Origin: Pseudothauera hydrothermalis
GTDB taxonomy: Bacteria > Pseudomonadota > Gammaproteobacteria > Burkholderiales > Rhodocyclaceae
Reading direction: 5' to 3'
Assembly (NCBI RefSeq): GCF_003345255.1
Contig: NZ_CP029331.1
Location: 1,178,001 to 1,242,000 of the forward strand
DNA: 64,000 nt
Below the pieces are notes generated by a model. That model saw nothing but the letters and a program-made list of their open reading frames with translations. It did no database searches and was not told where the DNA came from. Positions 45,161-54,291 of the stretch are shown piece after piece. Within the stretch, counting starts at the first letter, position 1; every line of letters starts with the position of its first letter. A program made the position numbers and the translations under genes.

Positions 45161-48100
45161 ATGCTGATTGCCGACACCTGTATCCGCCGCCCGGTGTTTG
45201 CCACCGTGCTGTCGCTATTGGTGGTGCTGATCGGTGTGGTGTCGTGGACCAGGCTTACGGTGCGCGAGTACCCCAATATCGATGAGCCGGTGGTGACGGT
45301 AGACACCACCTATCGCGGCGCCAGCGCGGAAGTCATCGAAACCCAGATCAGCAAGCCTTTGGAAGACGCGCTGGCCGGCATCGAAGGGGTGGATGTCATC
45401 CAGTCGATCAGCCGCCAAGAGCGCAGCCAGATCACCGTGCGTTTTCGCATCGAGCGCGACCCGGACAGCGCCGCGGCCGACGTGCGTGACCGCGTCTCCC
45501 GGGTGCGCAGCCGTCTGCCCGATGGCGTGGATGAGCCGGTGATCGCCAAGGTCGAAGCCGATGCCAGCCCAATCATCTGGGTGGCGTTCTCCTCCGACCG
45601 TCACAGCCCGCTGGAAGTCACCGATTTTGCCACCCGCATCGTCAAGCCGCGTTTGCAGACTTTGCCGGGTGCCGCCGATGCGCGGGTGTATGGCGGGCGC
45701 GACTACGCCATGCGGATTTGGCTGGACCGCGACCGTCTGGCGGCCTTCGGCCTGACCGTGCAGGAGGTGGAAGATGCGCTGCGCCGGCAGAACGTGCAAG
45801 TGCCCGCCGGGCGCATCGAAAGCGCGCAGCGCGAATTTGCCGTGGTGGCGGCCACCGACTTGAGCCGGCCGGAAGAATTCGAAGCGGTCGTGGTGCGTGC
45901 GCCGGTCAGCGCCGACGACTACCCGGTGCGCCTGCGCGACCTGGGCCGGGTGGAAGAAGCCGCCTCCAGCGAGCGCACGCTGGTGCGCTTCATGGGCAAA
46001 CCGGCCGCCTCGGTGGGACTGATCAAGCAAGCCACCGCCAACCCGCTGGATCTGAAACGCGGCCTGGTCCAGATGCTGCCGGCGCTGCAGGCGGAGCTGC
46101 CCGAAGGCATGACGATGACCATCGCCAACGACACCACGGTGTTCATCGAACGCTCGATCTCTGCGGTGTTTGCCACCATTTTCGAAGCCATCGTGCTGGT
46201 GGCGCTGATCTGCCTGTTCTTCCTGCGCAACGGGCGCGCCATGCTGGTGCCGTTGGTGACTATTCCGGTGTCGCTGATCGGCGCCTGTGCGCTGATGCTG
46301 CTGTTTGGCTTTTCGATCAACACGCTCACCCTGCTCGCCCTGGTGTTGGCCGTCGGCCTGGTGGTCGATGACGCCATCGTGATGCTGGAGAACATCTACC
46401 GCCACATCGAGGAAGGCATGCCGCCACTGCAGGCTGCGTTCCAAGGTTCGCGCGAAATTGCCTTTGCGGTGATCGCCATGACGCTCACCCTGGCCGCGGT
46501 CTATGCCCCGGTGGCCTTCATGAGCGGGCGTACCGGCAAGCTGTTTACCGAATTTGCGCTCACCCTGGCCGGTGCGGTGTTGGTGTCGGGCTTTGTTGCG
46601 CTGACCTTGTCGCCGATGATGTGCGCCAAGATGCTCCGTCACCAGCCGGCGCACGGGCGGCTTTACAACGCCATCGAGCGCTTCCTTGAAGGTCTCACCG
46701 CCCGCTACCGCACGGCCTTGGTGCGCGCCCTGCAGATGCGCGGGTGGGTGATGCTGGTTTTTGCGTTGGTGGCCGGCAGTACGGTGTTGCTGTTTGGCCA
46801 ACTCAAGCAGGAACTGGCCCCAATCGAAGATCGCGGCCGGGTCATCGGCCTGTTCTCCGGCCCGGAAGGGGCAACCGTCGACTACATGGCGCGCTACGCT
46901 GCGCAACTCGAACACATCTACGCCAAAACCGCCGATGTGGACCGTTACATGGTGATCAGCGGCAGCCCCACGGTGTCGCAGGGCATTTCCTTCGTCGGAT
47001 TCACCGACTGGACTGAGCGCCGCCGCAGTGCCACCGAGATTGCTGCCGAATTGCGAGCGCAGATGAACGACATCCCCGGCGTGCGCGCTTTCCCCAGCCT
47101 GCCGGCGGCCTTTGGGCAAGGCGCGCGCTCGCGTCCGGTAACCTTCGTGGTGATGGCCTCGGCCTCCTACGAGGAGATGGCGCACTACACCGACCTGATC
47201 ATCGACGAAATTTCCGCTCACCCCGGTTTCATCGCCCCGGAAAGCGACCTCAAGCTCACTCAGCCGGAGCTGGTGGTGGAGGTCGACCGCGACCGTGCGG
47301 CCGACCTCGGGGTGCCGGTGGAAGTCATCGGCCGCACCCTGGAAACCCTGCTCGGCGGCCGTCAGGTCACCCGCTACAGCCGCGAAGCCGAACAGTACGA
47401 TGTGCTGGTGCAATTGACGCCCACCGGGCGGGCTAACCCCGCCGATATCGGCGACCTCTACGTGCGTGCGCGCGGCGGCCAGATGGTGCCGCTGGCCAGT
47501 GTGGTCAAGGTGCGCGAGACGGTGAGTCCGCGCGAACTCAACCACTTTGCCCAGCGCCGCGCGGTGAAAATCAGCGCCAACCTGGCCCCGGACTACGCGC
47601 TGGGCGAAGCCCTGGCGCACCTCGAACAGGTGGCGGCCCGAATCCTGCCGGCCGGTTATACCGTCGATTACGATGGCCAGTCGCGCGAATTCCGTACCAG
47701 CTCGGCCAGCCTTGCCATCACCTTTTTGCTCGCGCTGGCGTTCATCTACCTGGTGCTGGCGGCGCAGTTCGAAAGCTTCCGCGACCCGCTGATCATCATG
47801 CTCACCGTGCCGCTGTCGATGGCCGGTGCGCTCGGCGCGCTGTATCTTTTCGGCGGCACACTCAATGTATATAGCCAGATCGGGCTGATTACCCTGGTCG
47901 GGCTGATCACCAAACACGGCATCCTGATCGTGGAATTTGCCAACCAATTGCGCGATGCCGGGGAACAACTGTTCGATGCGGTCATCCAAGCTTCCGTATT
48001 GCGCCTGCGCCCCATTTTGATGACTACTGGGGCCATGGTGCTGGGCGCGGTGCCGCTGGCGCTGGCCACGGGTGCGGGGGCGGAGAGCCGTCAGCAGATC

Positions 48101-48277
48101 GGCTGGGTCATCGTCGGCGGTCTGCTACTTGGCACCGTTTTCACCCTGTTCGTGGTGCCAACGGTCTATACTGTGCTCGCACGCCGCAGGCGTAATCGGC
48201 TGGCAGCGCCGTTGGACCGCCAAGGCGCGGCGGACGCGGCCCAATCGCCGCACCGTGTGGCAATCAGGAGGGGATAA
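45161..48277 (+). CDS. RND efflux pump permease, HAE1 family
   Basis: 1038 residues, 12 membrane helices and two large periplasmic loops. The proton-relay Asp pair is in GLVVDDAIVMLENIYRHIE (helix 4) and the Lys of helix 10 in LITKHGILIVEFANQLRD, as in AcrB/MexB. Opening MLIADTCIRRPVFATVLSLL. Probably exports hydrophobic drugs or solvents. The stop TAA overlaps the ATG of the next gene by one base. Confidence 0.94.
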   Translation: MLIADTCIRRPVFATVLSLLVVLIGVVSWTRLTVREYPNIDEPVVTVDTTYRGASAEVIETQISKPLEDALAGIEGVDVIQSISRQERSQITVRFRIERDPDSAAADVRDRVSRVRSRLPDGVDEPVIAKVEADASPIIWVAFSSDRHSPLEVTDFATRIVKPRLQTLPGAADARVYGGRDYAMRIWLDRDRLAAFGLTVQEVEDALRRQNVQVPAGRIESAQREFAVVAATDLSRPEEFEAVVVRAPVSADDYPVRLRDLGRVEEAASSERTLVRFMGKPAASVGLIKQATANPLDLKRGLVQMLPALQAELPEGMTMTIANDTTVFIERSISAVFATIFEAIVLVALICLFFLRNGRAMLVPLVTIPVSLIGACALMLLFGFSINTLTLLALVLAVGLVVDDAIVMLENIYRHIEEGMPPLQAAFQGSREIAFAVIAMTLTLAAVYAPVAFMSGRTGKLFTEFALTLAGAVLVSGFVALTLSPMMCAKMLRHQPAHGRLYNAIERFLEGLTARYRTALVRALQMRGWVMLVFALVAGSTVLLFGQLKQELAPIEDRGRVIGLFSGPEGATVDYMARYAAQLEHIYAKTADVDRYMVISGSPTVSQGISFVGFTDWTERRRSATEIAAELRAQMNDIPGVRAFPSLPAAFGQGARSRPVTFVVMASASYEEMAHYTDLIIDEISAHPGFIAPESDLKLTQPELVVEVDRDRAADLGVPVEVIGRTLETLLGGRQVTRYSREAEQYDVLVQLTPTGRANPADIGDLYVRARGGQMVPLASVVKVRETVSPRELNHFAQRRAVKISANLAPDYALGEALAHLEQVAARILPAGYTVDYDGQSREFRTSSASLAITFLLALAFIYLVLAAQFESFRDPLIIMLTVPLSMAGALGALYLFGGTLNVYSQIGLITLVGLITKHGILIVEFANQLRDAGEQLFDAVIQASVLRLRPILMTTGAMVLGAVPLALATGAGAESRQQIGWVIVGGLLLGTVFTLFVVPTVYTVLARRRRNRLAAPLDRQGAADAAQSPHRVAIRRG

Positions 48278-48762
48278 TGGACACCACCTTTTCGCTCGCC
48301 AACACCAATCCTGCATCGCTGCAGGCCGCACGGTCGCAGCCCTTGCGCGGCCCAGAGAGCCAGCCAGCCACCGCGGCGGCAACGCCGGCCCCCGTGCCCG
48401 AGAGCACCCAGGTCACGCTCAGTGCCCAAGCCCGTGCTGCCGAACAGGCTGCCCGCAGTGCCGGTGTACCGCCCGCAGCGGCGCCGTTGACGCAGGCGGC
48501 CAGCGCCGACCCGGTGCAGGCTTCCCCGGCCGCGCAGCGTGCCGATGCAAGCCCATTGGCCACTGCCCGACCTGCGGCGGTGGCCGAATCGGTCAACGCC
48601 GCGCGCGCGCTCGGCGCTCCGGTCGAGCGCCCGGCCAGCGCACCTGCCGGTTCGCCGGATGCCCCCAGCGCAACTGCCAACCCCGCGGCCCAGCTTTACC
48701 TTGAAAACGCAGGCCGTCCCGACTCCCAACCCCGGCCCTCGGTGGTGCGCACCTCTGCCTGA
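48277..48762 (+). CDS. Ala/Pro-rich low-complexity protein, hypothetical
   Basis: 161 residues, over one third Ala plus Pro/Ser, no membrane helix or signal peptide. A short motif, ESTQVTLSAQARAAEQA (about residues 43-59), and QLYLENAGR near the end resemble small disordered proteins of betaproteobacteria. It starts within the stop of the RND gene (TAATG), with a GGAGGGG Shine-Dalgarno, so it is translationally coupled. No function can be assigned. Confidence 0.65.
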   Translation: MDTTFSLANTNPASLQAARSQPLRGPESQPATAAATPAPVPESTQVTLSAQARAAEQAARSAGVPPAAAPLTQAASADPVQASPAAQRADASPLATARPAAVAESVNAARALGAPVERPASAPAGSPDAPSATANPAAQLYLENAGRPDSQPRPSVVRTSA

Positions 48763-49173
48763 ATCTGCCCACAAACCAAGTATCCCGGGCGCTCTGCTGT
48801 GCGTGGAGCTTGCATCGCAACCCGGCAAAGCCTTCGAGGAAAAGTTTGACCGAACCGGCGGGAGTTCCGATTCGCTACCCGCGCTTCCGGTGGATGAGTT
48901 GGGCGCGGCGCTATCGCCTCGTACCGTTCGAGCGCCGGGCCCGGACCATCTAGACTCATCTGGGTGGGGTGGGGCGCGGCATGTCCCCGCAGACCAAGAC
49001 GGCCGCCGGTGGATTCGGCGATGTCGGCAACCTCATTGTTGTGGCCTACCTGCGCCCGTCCAAACTCAAGCACATGCCTGCCAACCCCTTCGCCCCAGCC
49101 ATTCCCGTGGGCTCGGCCGCTACCGCTGAGAAGTCAATTTCCCCTGGATACGGCACAGAGCCCCATTCTTCGG
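48763..49173. other. 411-bp gap with no convincing gene
   Basis: A plus-strand frame 48969-49199 (MGRGMSPQTKTAAGGFGDVG..., 76 aa) and longer minus-strand frames exist, but none has a ribosome-binding site or a recognisable domain. A G-rich stretch (TGGGTGGGGTGGGGCG) lies at about 48960-48976. It may be a decayed gene or the edge of the CRISPR island. Confidence 0.4.
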
Positions 49174-49620
49174 TCAATTCTTATCAGCCGCTGCGCTGAC
49201 GCTCGAAGTTTGCTGTGCCGCTTTGCCGCCTGCTTCAATGCCGGGTGAAGCAGGTTGGGGAATAATCGATGCGTCGCATTTTTTCTGAATCGCTGCTTTT
49301 TCCAAGGCGTCGCGTTCTCCTTTCAGCCGACTATACTCGGCCGCCTCCGGTCCGTCTCCTCCCTCGAGGAAAAACAGCGCAGGCCAGAAGAGAACCATTC
49401 CAACCGCCATCTGGGCGCTATCGGCGTCCGCGGTTTTTTTCAAACTTCCATGAAGTTCATTGGCGCGACGTGAGACCCTTTCCAGTTCGCTCGCAATTTG
49501 GTTGCAGTCATAATCTTTGTACTGCATTGGCGACACGTAGGACGCTTGGATTTTGTCCGGGCTCGATGCACAACCACCAAGTGCAACAGAAAAAGCTAGC
49601 CCAATAAGCGTTTTCTTCAT
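49174..49620 (-). CDS. Small lipoprotein
   Basis: 148 residues with a type II signal MKKTLIGLAFSVALGGC; the lipobox ALGGC puts the lipidated Cys at residue 17. A conserved-looking block, YVSPMQYKDYDCNQIASELE, then a hydrophobic segment MAVGMVLFWPALFFLE (about residues 71-86) and a helical ERDALEKAAI region follow. GGGAGAAAAA ribosome site. Function unknown; similar short lipoproteins are widespread in proteobacteria. Confidence 0.82.
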   Translation of the reverse strand: MKKTLIGLAFSVALGGCASSPDKIQASYVSPMQYKDYDCNQIASELERVSRRANELHGSLKKTADADSAQMAVGMVLFWPALFFLEGGDGPEAAEYSRLKGERDALEKAAIQKKCDASIIPQPASPGIEAGGKAAQQTSSVSAAADKN

Positions 49621-49698
49621 TTTTTCTCCCTTCTGGTCGATGACAGCTCCCTTTGCGGAGCCTTGCGTCCGAGTTGACGAGACCGCCGCGGACTTGCG

Positions 49699-50685
49699 GT
49701 CTTAATCCCTTTGAAATCAGGGCAACTGCTTGGACTTAGAAGGAGGCCAGCATGGCCGGAGTGCTTATGTCTTAATCCCTTTGAAATCAGGGCAACTGCT
49801 TGGACGCTTCGGGAACTCGGCATTGCCAAGCACCCCGTCTTAATCCCTTTGAAATCAGGGCAACCGCTTGGACCCACCGTGAGTACGTCGGCCATGGGGA
49901 TGGCCACGTCTTAATCCCTTTGAAATCAGGGCAACCGCTTGGACCCTGCGCCCCGGCGAGAAGCAGTGCAAGTTCGTCTTAATCCCTTTGAAATCAGGGC
50001 AACCGCTTGGACAGATGAGCAGGACAACCCATACCTGCCCCTGGCGTCTTAATCCCTTTGAAATCAGGGCAACCGCTTGGACTCTGAAAATGCAGAAATC
50101 CTATAACTGCGTTGACAGTCTTAATCCCTTTGAAATCAGGGCAACCGCTTGGACTGCGGCCCACAGCGCTACCGTGTTCGGGTGCGCGTCTTAATCCCTT
50201 TGAAATCAGGGCAACCGCTTGGACTGCTCGACATCCCGACCAGCGCCCTGGTTGGCGGTCTTAATCCCTTTGAAATCAGGGCAACCGCTTGGACCGCGAT
50301 ACGTCCGTCAAAACGTCCAGATCGGGGAGTCTTAATCCCTTTGAAATCAGGGCAACCGCTTGGACAGCAATCACGGCCAAGCCTGGCCGCCCCTCGTTGT
50401 CTTAATCCCTTTGAAATCAGGGCAACCGCTTGGACCCGGGCAAAGCGAAAAGCAGCGGGCAACCCTGTGTCTTAATCCCTTTGAAATCAGGGCAACCGCT
50501 TGGACCGACATGCGTTAGCATGCTCACAAAGAAAAACCCGTCTTAATCCCTTTGAAATCAGGGCAACCGCTTGGACTGCGGATGCCGACTGAATTGCTGG
50601 AGGCGGCGGGTCTTAATCCCTTTGAAATCAGGGCAACCGCTTGGACGTTAGGTGGGCTAGGTTCAATCTCTGGCCACGGGTCTTA
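49699..50685 (-). CRISPR. CRISPR array, trailer-side segment: 14 full repeats plus the first 6 nt of the 15th
   Basis: 37-nt repeats beginning GTCTTAATCC and ending CAACCGCTTGGAC on the plus strand; spacers 31-35 nt. Full repeats start at 49699, 49769, 49837, 49908, 49976, 50046, 50118, 50188, 50258, 50329, 50399, 50469, 50540 and 50610, and a broken one starts at 50680. The first two repeats have CAACTGC instead of CAACCGC, marking the old (trailer) end. On the minus strand repeats end in ATTAAGAC, the usual 8-nt 5' tag of type III crRNA, so the array should be read leftwards from the right-hand leader. Confidence 0.98.
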
Positions 50686-51785
50686 CTAACTTTTCAATAA
50701 GTAGTGTCAGCCCAGGATATAGCGGCACTCTGGCTGCCTAAAAAATGACTTCACGAGTTCGGGGAGCTTCTGGATGCTACGCAAAGCACGGAGTGCGAGT
50801 CGCTTCATCTCCTCGGCGCTCTCGACCAACTGGCTCGAAACCTTCCGCTTCACATGAGCCCAGACTGTTTCGTCCGGGTTCAGCTGCGGCGAGTAAGGCG
50901 GCAAATAGAACAACTTGAGCTTGCCGTCCAAGCTCTCGATGTAGCTCTTGACCATCTTTGCCTTGTGAATCGGATGACCATCGACGATCAGAAAGACCGG
51001 TTTCTCGGCATTGAGCATCAAGCGCTTGAGGAACTCGACGAACACTTTCGCACCGACCGAGCCCTCATGCAGCATGAACCGAAATTCGCCCTGCGTGCCG
51101 ACGGCCGAGATCATGTTCAGCGAGAAGCGCCGACCCGTCGCCTGCACCACCGGCGTCCGGCCTTGTGGCGCCCAAGTCGTGCCGGTGTGGTAGTCCGAGC
51201 GGATGCCCGACTCGTCGCCAAAGTAGATCGTTGCTCCGAGCCGCTTGGCTTCAGCGCGAATCGCGGGGTAGGTCTCCGTCTCCCAAGTGCGCACCAGGAC
51301 GGGGTCTTGCTGCCACGCCTGGTAGAGCGGCTTCTGGGCGCTGAAACCCAGGATCTTCATCAGGCGGTGAACCGAGGAGACCGACAGCTCTTTCTTGAAT
51401 TGGCGTTTGATCAAGTGACGAATCAGAGACAGCGTCCACAAGCCGAACTCGAACTTGAACTGCTGCGGGTTGTGGTCACGAACCGCATTGGCAATCCACG
51501 AAAGCTCCTCGGCGCTGAGTTTGCTCGGGCGTCCCGGAATCGGCTTGGCGAGCAATGCGTTCTGTCCGCCATTGGCAAAATCGGCGAGCCACCGGAAAAC
51601 GCTGCGCTCATTCACGCCATACGCCGCCGCGACGCTTTGCACCGTCTGCCCGTCACGTACCGCTTTGACGGCCTGCTGCCGCATGACCTGCAAGGTGTGA
51701 TGATCGAGAGCTCGGCCGTCGGAAAGTCGTTTGCATTTCATAGGCCATATTATCGCTCACATGACACTACTTATGGGAAACTCAG
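50686..51785 (-). mobile_element. IS630-family insertion sequence inside a CRISPR repeat
   Basis: 1100-bp element with imperfect 24-bp terminal inverted repeats, 50686-50709 and 51762-51785, sharing the inner core ATAAGTAGTGTCA. It is flanked by a TA duplication (50684-50685 and 51786-51787), the target preference of IS630/Tc1-mariner elements. Removing the element and one TA restores a perfect 37-nt CRISPR repeat, so the ends are fixed precisely. One intact transposase gene. Confidence 0.95.
50707..51741 (-). CDS. IS630-family transposase
   Basis: 344 residues. N-terminal helix-turn-helix (VQSVAAAYGVNERSVFRWLADF), then a DDE catalytic domain: first Asp in YFGDESGIRSD, second in FLIVDGHPIHKAK, Glu in PPYSPQLNPDETVWAHVKRK. 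Intact frame, so probably active. Transcribed in the same direction as the pre-crRNA. Confidence 0.95.
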   Translation of the reverse strand: MKCKRLSDGRALDHHTLQVMRQQAVKAVRDGQTVQSVAAAYGVNERSVFRWLADFANGGQNALLAKPIPGRPSKLSAEELSWIANAVRDHNPQQFKFEFGLWTLSLIRHLIKRQFKKELSVSSVHRLMKILGFSAQKPLYQAWQQDPVLVRTWETETYPAIRAEAKRLGATIYFGDESGIRSDYHTGTTWAPQGRTPVVQATGRRFSLNMISAVGTQGEFRFMLHEGSVGAKVFVEFLKRLMLNAEKPVFLIVDGHPIHKAKMVKSYIESLDGKLKLFYLPPYSPQLNPDETVWAHVKRKVSSQLVESAEEMKRLALRALRSIQKLPELVKSFFRQPECRYILG

Positions 51786-53017
51786 TAATCCCTTTGAAAT
51801 CAGGGCAACCGCTTGGACTTTGGGAAAGTTAAGACTAGCTCGCGCGATACGGTCTTAATCCCTTTGAAATCAGGGCAACCGCTTGGACGCAGGGGGCCGA
51901 CGAACCTGAGCGGGGCGCGTGGGTCTTAATCCCTTTGAAATCAGGGCAACCGCTTGGACACATCAGCGATGATGACCGATGAAGAGTTCTACGGTCTTAA
52001 TCCCTTTGAAATCAGGGCAACCGCTTGGACCCCGAATTCGGTAGTGTGATCACGTACTTCAGTGTCTTAATCCCTTTGAAATCAGGGCAACCGCTTGGAC
52101 ACGCCTGCGCTGTGATGTGAAGTGGTTTCCACAGAGTCTTAATCCCTTTGAAATCAGGGCAACCGCTTGGACTCGACAAGCATCACGAGTCGCTGGCCGA
52201 GCCGCGTCTTAATCCCTTTGAAATCAGGGCAACCGCTTGGACCATCGGCCTGGCCAGGGTCACGGACACCGATCAGTCTTAATCCCTTTGAAATCAGGGC
52301 AACCGCTTGGACAAAATGATGAATTCCACCGAAATGAATACCGCCGTCTTAATCCCTTTGAAATCAGGGCAACCGCTTGGACTTATTGCATCGAGCGGAT
52401 GACGCTAGATGATCAGTCTTAATCCCTTTGAAATCAGGGCAACCGCTTGGACTCGCAGAATTGTACAATATGGAAGAATGGGGAATGTCTTAATCCCTTT
52501 GAAATCAGGGCAACCGCTTGGACGTGAGATTACAGGGATGAAAGGTAAAACGTGCCTGTCTTAATCCCTTTGAAATCAGGGCAACCGCTTGGACGGTCTG
52601 CTTGGGGCGCTTCGGTTTCACTCGTCGCGTCTTAATCCCTTTGAAATCAGGGCAACCGCTTGGACCTCGCGCGTGGCTCCATCAAGGTCATCACGTTCGT
52701 CTTAATCCCTTTGAAATCAGGGCAACCGCTTGGACTAACACTGAAGAGAAAGAGTTTGAGATTTCGTCTGTCTTAATCCCTTTGAAATCAGGGCAACCGC
52801 TTGGACATGAGGATATTGTTTATCTTTGTATCCGTGATTATGTCTTAATCCCTTTGAAATCAGGGCAACCGCTTGGACAAGGACGAAAGATGGCTGGAAA
52901 GAAGTGTCTAGTCTTAATCCCTTTGAAATCAGGGCAACCGCTTGGACTCCAACGGCAACAAATATCGCTTACACCAAGATGTCTTAATCCCTTTGAAATC
53001 AGGGCAACCGCTTGGAC
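51786..53017 (-). CRISPR. CRISPR array, leader-side segment: the last 33 nt of the broken repeat and 17 full repeats
   Basis: The 3' part of the interrupted repeat occupies 51786-51818. Full repeats then start at 51852, 51923, 51994, 52064, 52136, 52206, 52276, 52346, 52416, 52487, 52558, 52629, 52699, 52770, 52842, 52911 and 52981, with spacers of 32-35 nt. All are identical in sequence. Together with the trailer side the ancestral array had 32 repeats and 31 spacers. This segment lies next to the leader and cas2, so its spacers are the newest. Confidence 0.98.
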
Positions 53018-53144
53018 TGCTCGCCTTGAAAAAGCCTTACCAATCAGTGTGTTGCAGAGGGGGTTCACAAAGATCGGGGTGGTTTCGAGAGCGGATTGTT
53101 TCAAGCTGGGTTCCTCGCGCCCAAGCGCGTGGGATTGTATCACT
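53018..53144 (-). promoter_or_regulatory. CRISPR leader
   Basis: 127 bp between the last repeat and the stop of the downstream-most cas2 gene. Position opposite the degenerate trailer and orientation of the type III 5' tag place the leader here, with pre-crRNA transcribed leftwards. No clear -35/-10 pair stands out. Confidence 0.6.
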
Positions 53145-53492
53145 TTATGAGCTTGTGCTGGGGAGCTTTGGCGCTCGGGCCAGAAGCTGCTGCAGGCTGG
53201 GCGAGGTGGCCGATAGAATCAGCGCGTTGCCGGGCAGGCTACCGCGGCCCAAGGTGTCGATGCTTAGCCGCTCCGGCAACTGATAGCCGCGCACGTCGTC
53301 GCTGCTGGGGTCGATACGGCTGTCGAGGTCGTCCATCAGGCGTCCCATTTGCGCGGCGCTGCCTTCAAAGTGAAAAACCGAGTACTGGACCGGTGTGGCG
53401 TGTTTGACCAGAAATCGATGAAGGCGCGCCAGGCGTTTGGGGTGGGTAATGTCATAAGCGATCAGCCAGCCGCGCGGTGTGTTCAGTGCCAT
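53145..53492 (-). CDS. cas2: Cas2 (first copy, cas2a)
   Basis: 115 residues. The N-terminal beta strand WLIAYDITHPKRLARLHRFL holds the conserved Asp and is followed by the Cas2 ferredoxin-like fold (VQYSVFHFEGSAAQMGRL). It is longer than the second Cas2 by about 20 residues at the C-terminus. Overlaps the end of the cas1-like gene by 10 bp. Nearest cas gene to the leader. Confidence 0.92.
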   Translation of the reverse strand: MALNTPRGWLIAYDITHPKRLARLHRFLVKHATPVQYSVFHFEGSAAQMGRLMDDLDSRIDPSSDDVRGYQLPERLSIDTLGRGSLPGNALILSATSPSLQQLLARAPKLPSTSS

Positions 53493-54289
53493 GCTTCGAT
53501 CTCCCGTGCAAGGTGACGTTTGAGGTCTCCGAGGTGTTGCAACAAACGTGTCGAGTGCTCACGCGCCCAGTTTTCAAATATGTGTACGCTGATTTGGGTG
53601 TGATCTGCGTGGGCGTTGGCGATGTTGCCGGCGTCAAAGTTGAATTCTGCCCACAACAGGGCAGCCAGTTCGTCGGCCAGCGCCAGGTGGCTGGCGTCGA
53701 AGCCCCAGTAGCTCGGTTGCAAGCCTTCTTGGTGCAGGCGGTCGACCACCAGGGCGTGGCACCAGCTTGCGCTTTCCGGGTTGACGTTGATCGGGTGAGT
53801 GCCTTTGTAGACGTATTCCCGTTTTAGGGCTGCAAAGGCGCGTGGGGCCATGGTGCGATGGCCGGTTTTGGCTGCGCGCAGAGCGCAGGCGGTTAGCGTC
53901 TCCAGGCGCCGGCGGGTGATCCAGTTGGCGAACCGTTGCCGCCAGTCGGGTAGCTCCAGGTAGGTTTCGATCAAGGTGGAAAAGGGCTGGTGCGGGGTGA
54001 GCCGGGGGTGTAGCGCGCCGAGCGCATGACCGTAGCCATCCGTCCAAGTAATCGGTATGCCTGCGCGCAGACAGGCGGTCAGTGCGTTGCCGGTCCAACT
54101 GAGGTGGCGGTTGCAGACGATGCGGCACACTCTGGCCAGCGGAAAGCGCAGGGTGGCGCCGTTTGCCGGTTGCAGCACCAGGTGATTGGTGCCGGCGTCG
54201 ATGCGCGCCGGGGACGGGCGGAGCAGGTACAGCGGTTTGCGGGCGGGCAGCGCTGCAGTGGCGCTGTGGCGCTGCAGGCAAATTGTCAT
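53483..54289 (-). CDS. Diverged Cas1-like protein, probably catalytically inactive
   Basis: 268 residues from ATG 54289, two bases after the stop of the canonical cas1; a TTG at 54295 is an alternative. The N-terminal beta domain (YLLRPSPARIDAG...TWTDGYGHALGALHP) and helical C-terminal domain follow the Cas1 layout. However, the metal-binding Glu of canonical Cas1 (GLEGSAARAYF) aligns with Lys156 in FAALKREYVYKG, and the HxxxxGRxSLxxDLxE motif has become GFDASHLALADELA without the His. The frame is intact and closely packed between cas1 and cas2, so it is unlikely to be a decaying pseudogene. Inferred to be a structural partner in adaptation. Confidence 0.75.
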   Translation of the reverse strand: MTICLQRHSATAALPARKPLYLLRPSPARIDAGTNHLVLQPANGATLRFPLARVCRIVCNRHLSWTGNALTACLRAGIPITWTDGYGHALGALHPRLTPHQPFSTLIETYLELPDWRQRFANWITRRRLETLTACALRAAKTGHRTMAPRAFAALKREYVYKGTHPINVNPESASWCHALVVDRLHQEGLQPSYWGFDASHLALADELAALLWAEFNFDAGNIANAHADHTQISVHIFENWAREHSTRLLQHLGDLKRHLAREIEAWH

Positions 54290-54291
54290 GG

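Noticed and set aside
45215-47989. 924-residue His/Gln/Arg-rich frame antisense to the RND pump
   Set aside because: It lies entirely opposite a well-supported 1038-aa pump gene. Its composition is that of a GC-rich shadow frame and no domain is recognisable.
49711-50475. Plus-strand open frames made of repeated LNPFEIRATAW and VLIPLKSGQPLG units
   Set aside because: They are translations of the CRISPR repeats in different frames, not repeat proteins. The same applies to frames at 52237-53283.
53483-54289. Calling the diverged cas1-like gene a pseudogene
   Set aside because: The frame is intact, has tight spacing to both neighbours and keeps the two-domain Cas1 layout. Loss of catalytic residues alone is not decay.
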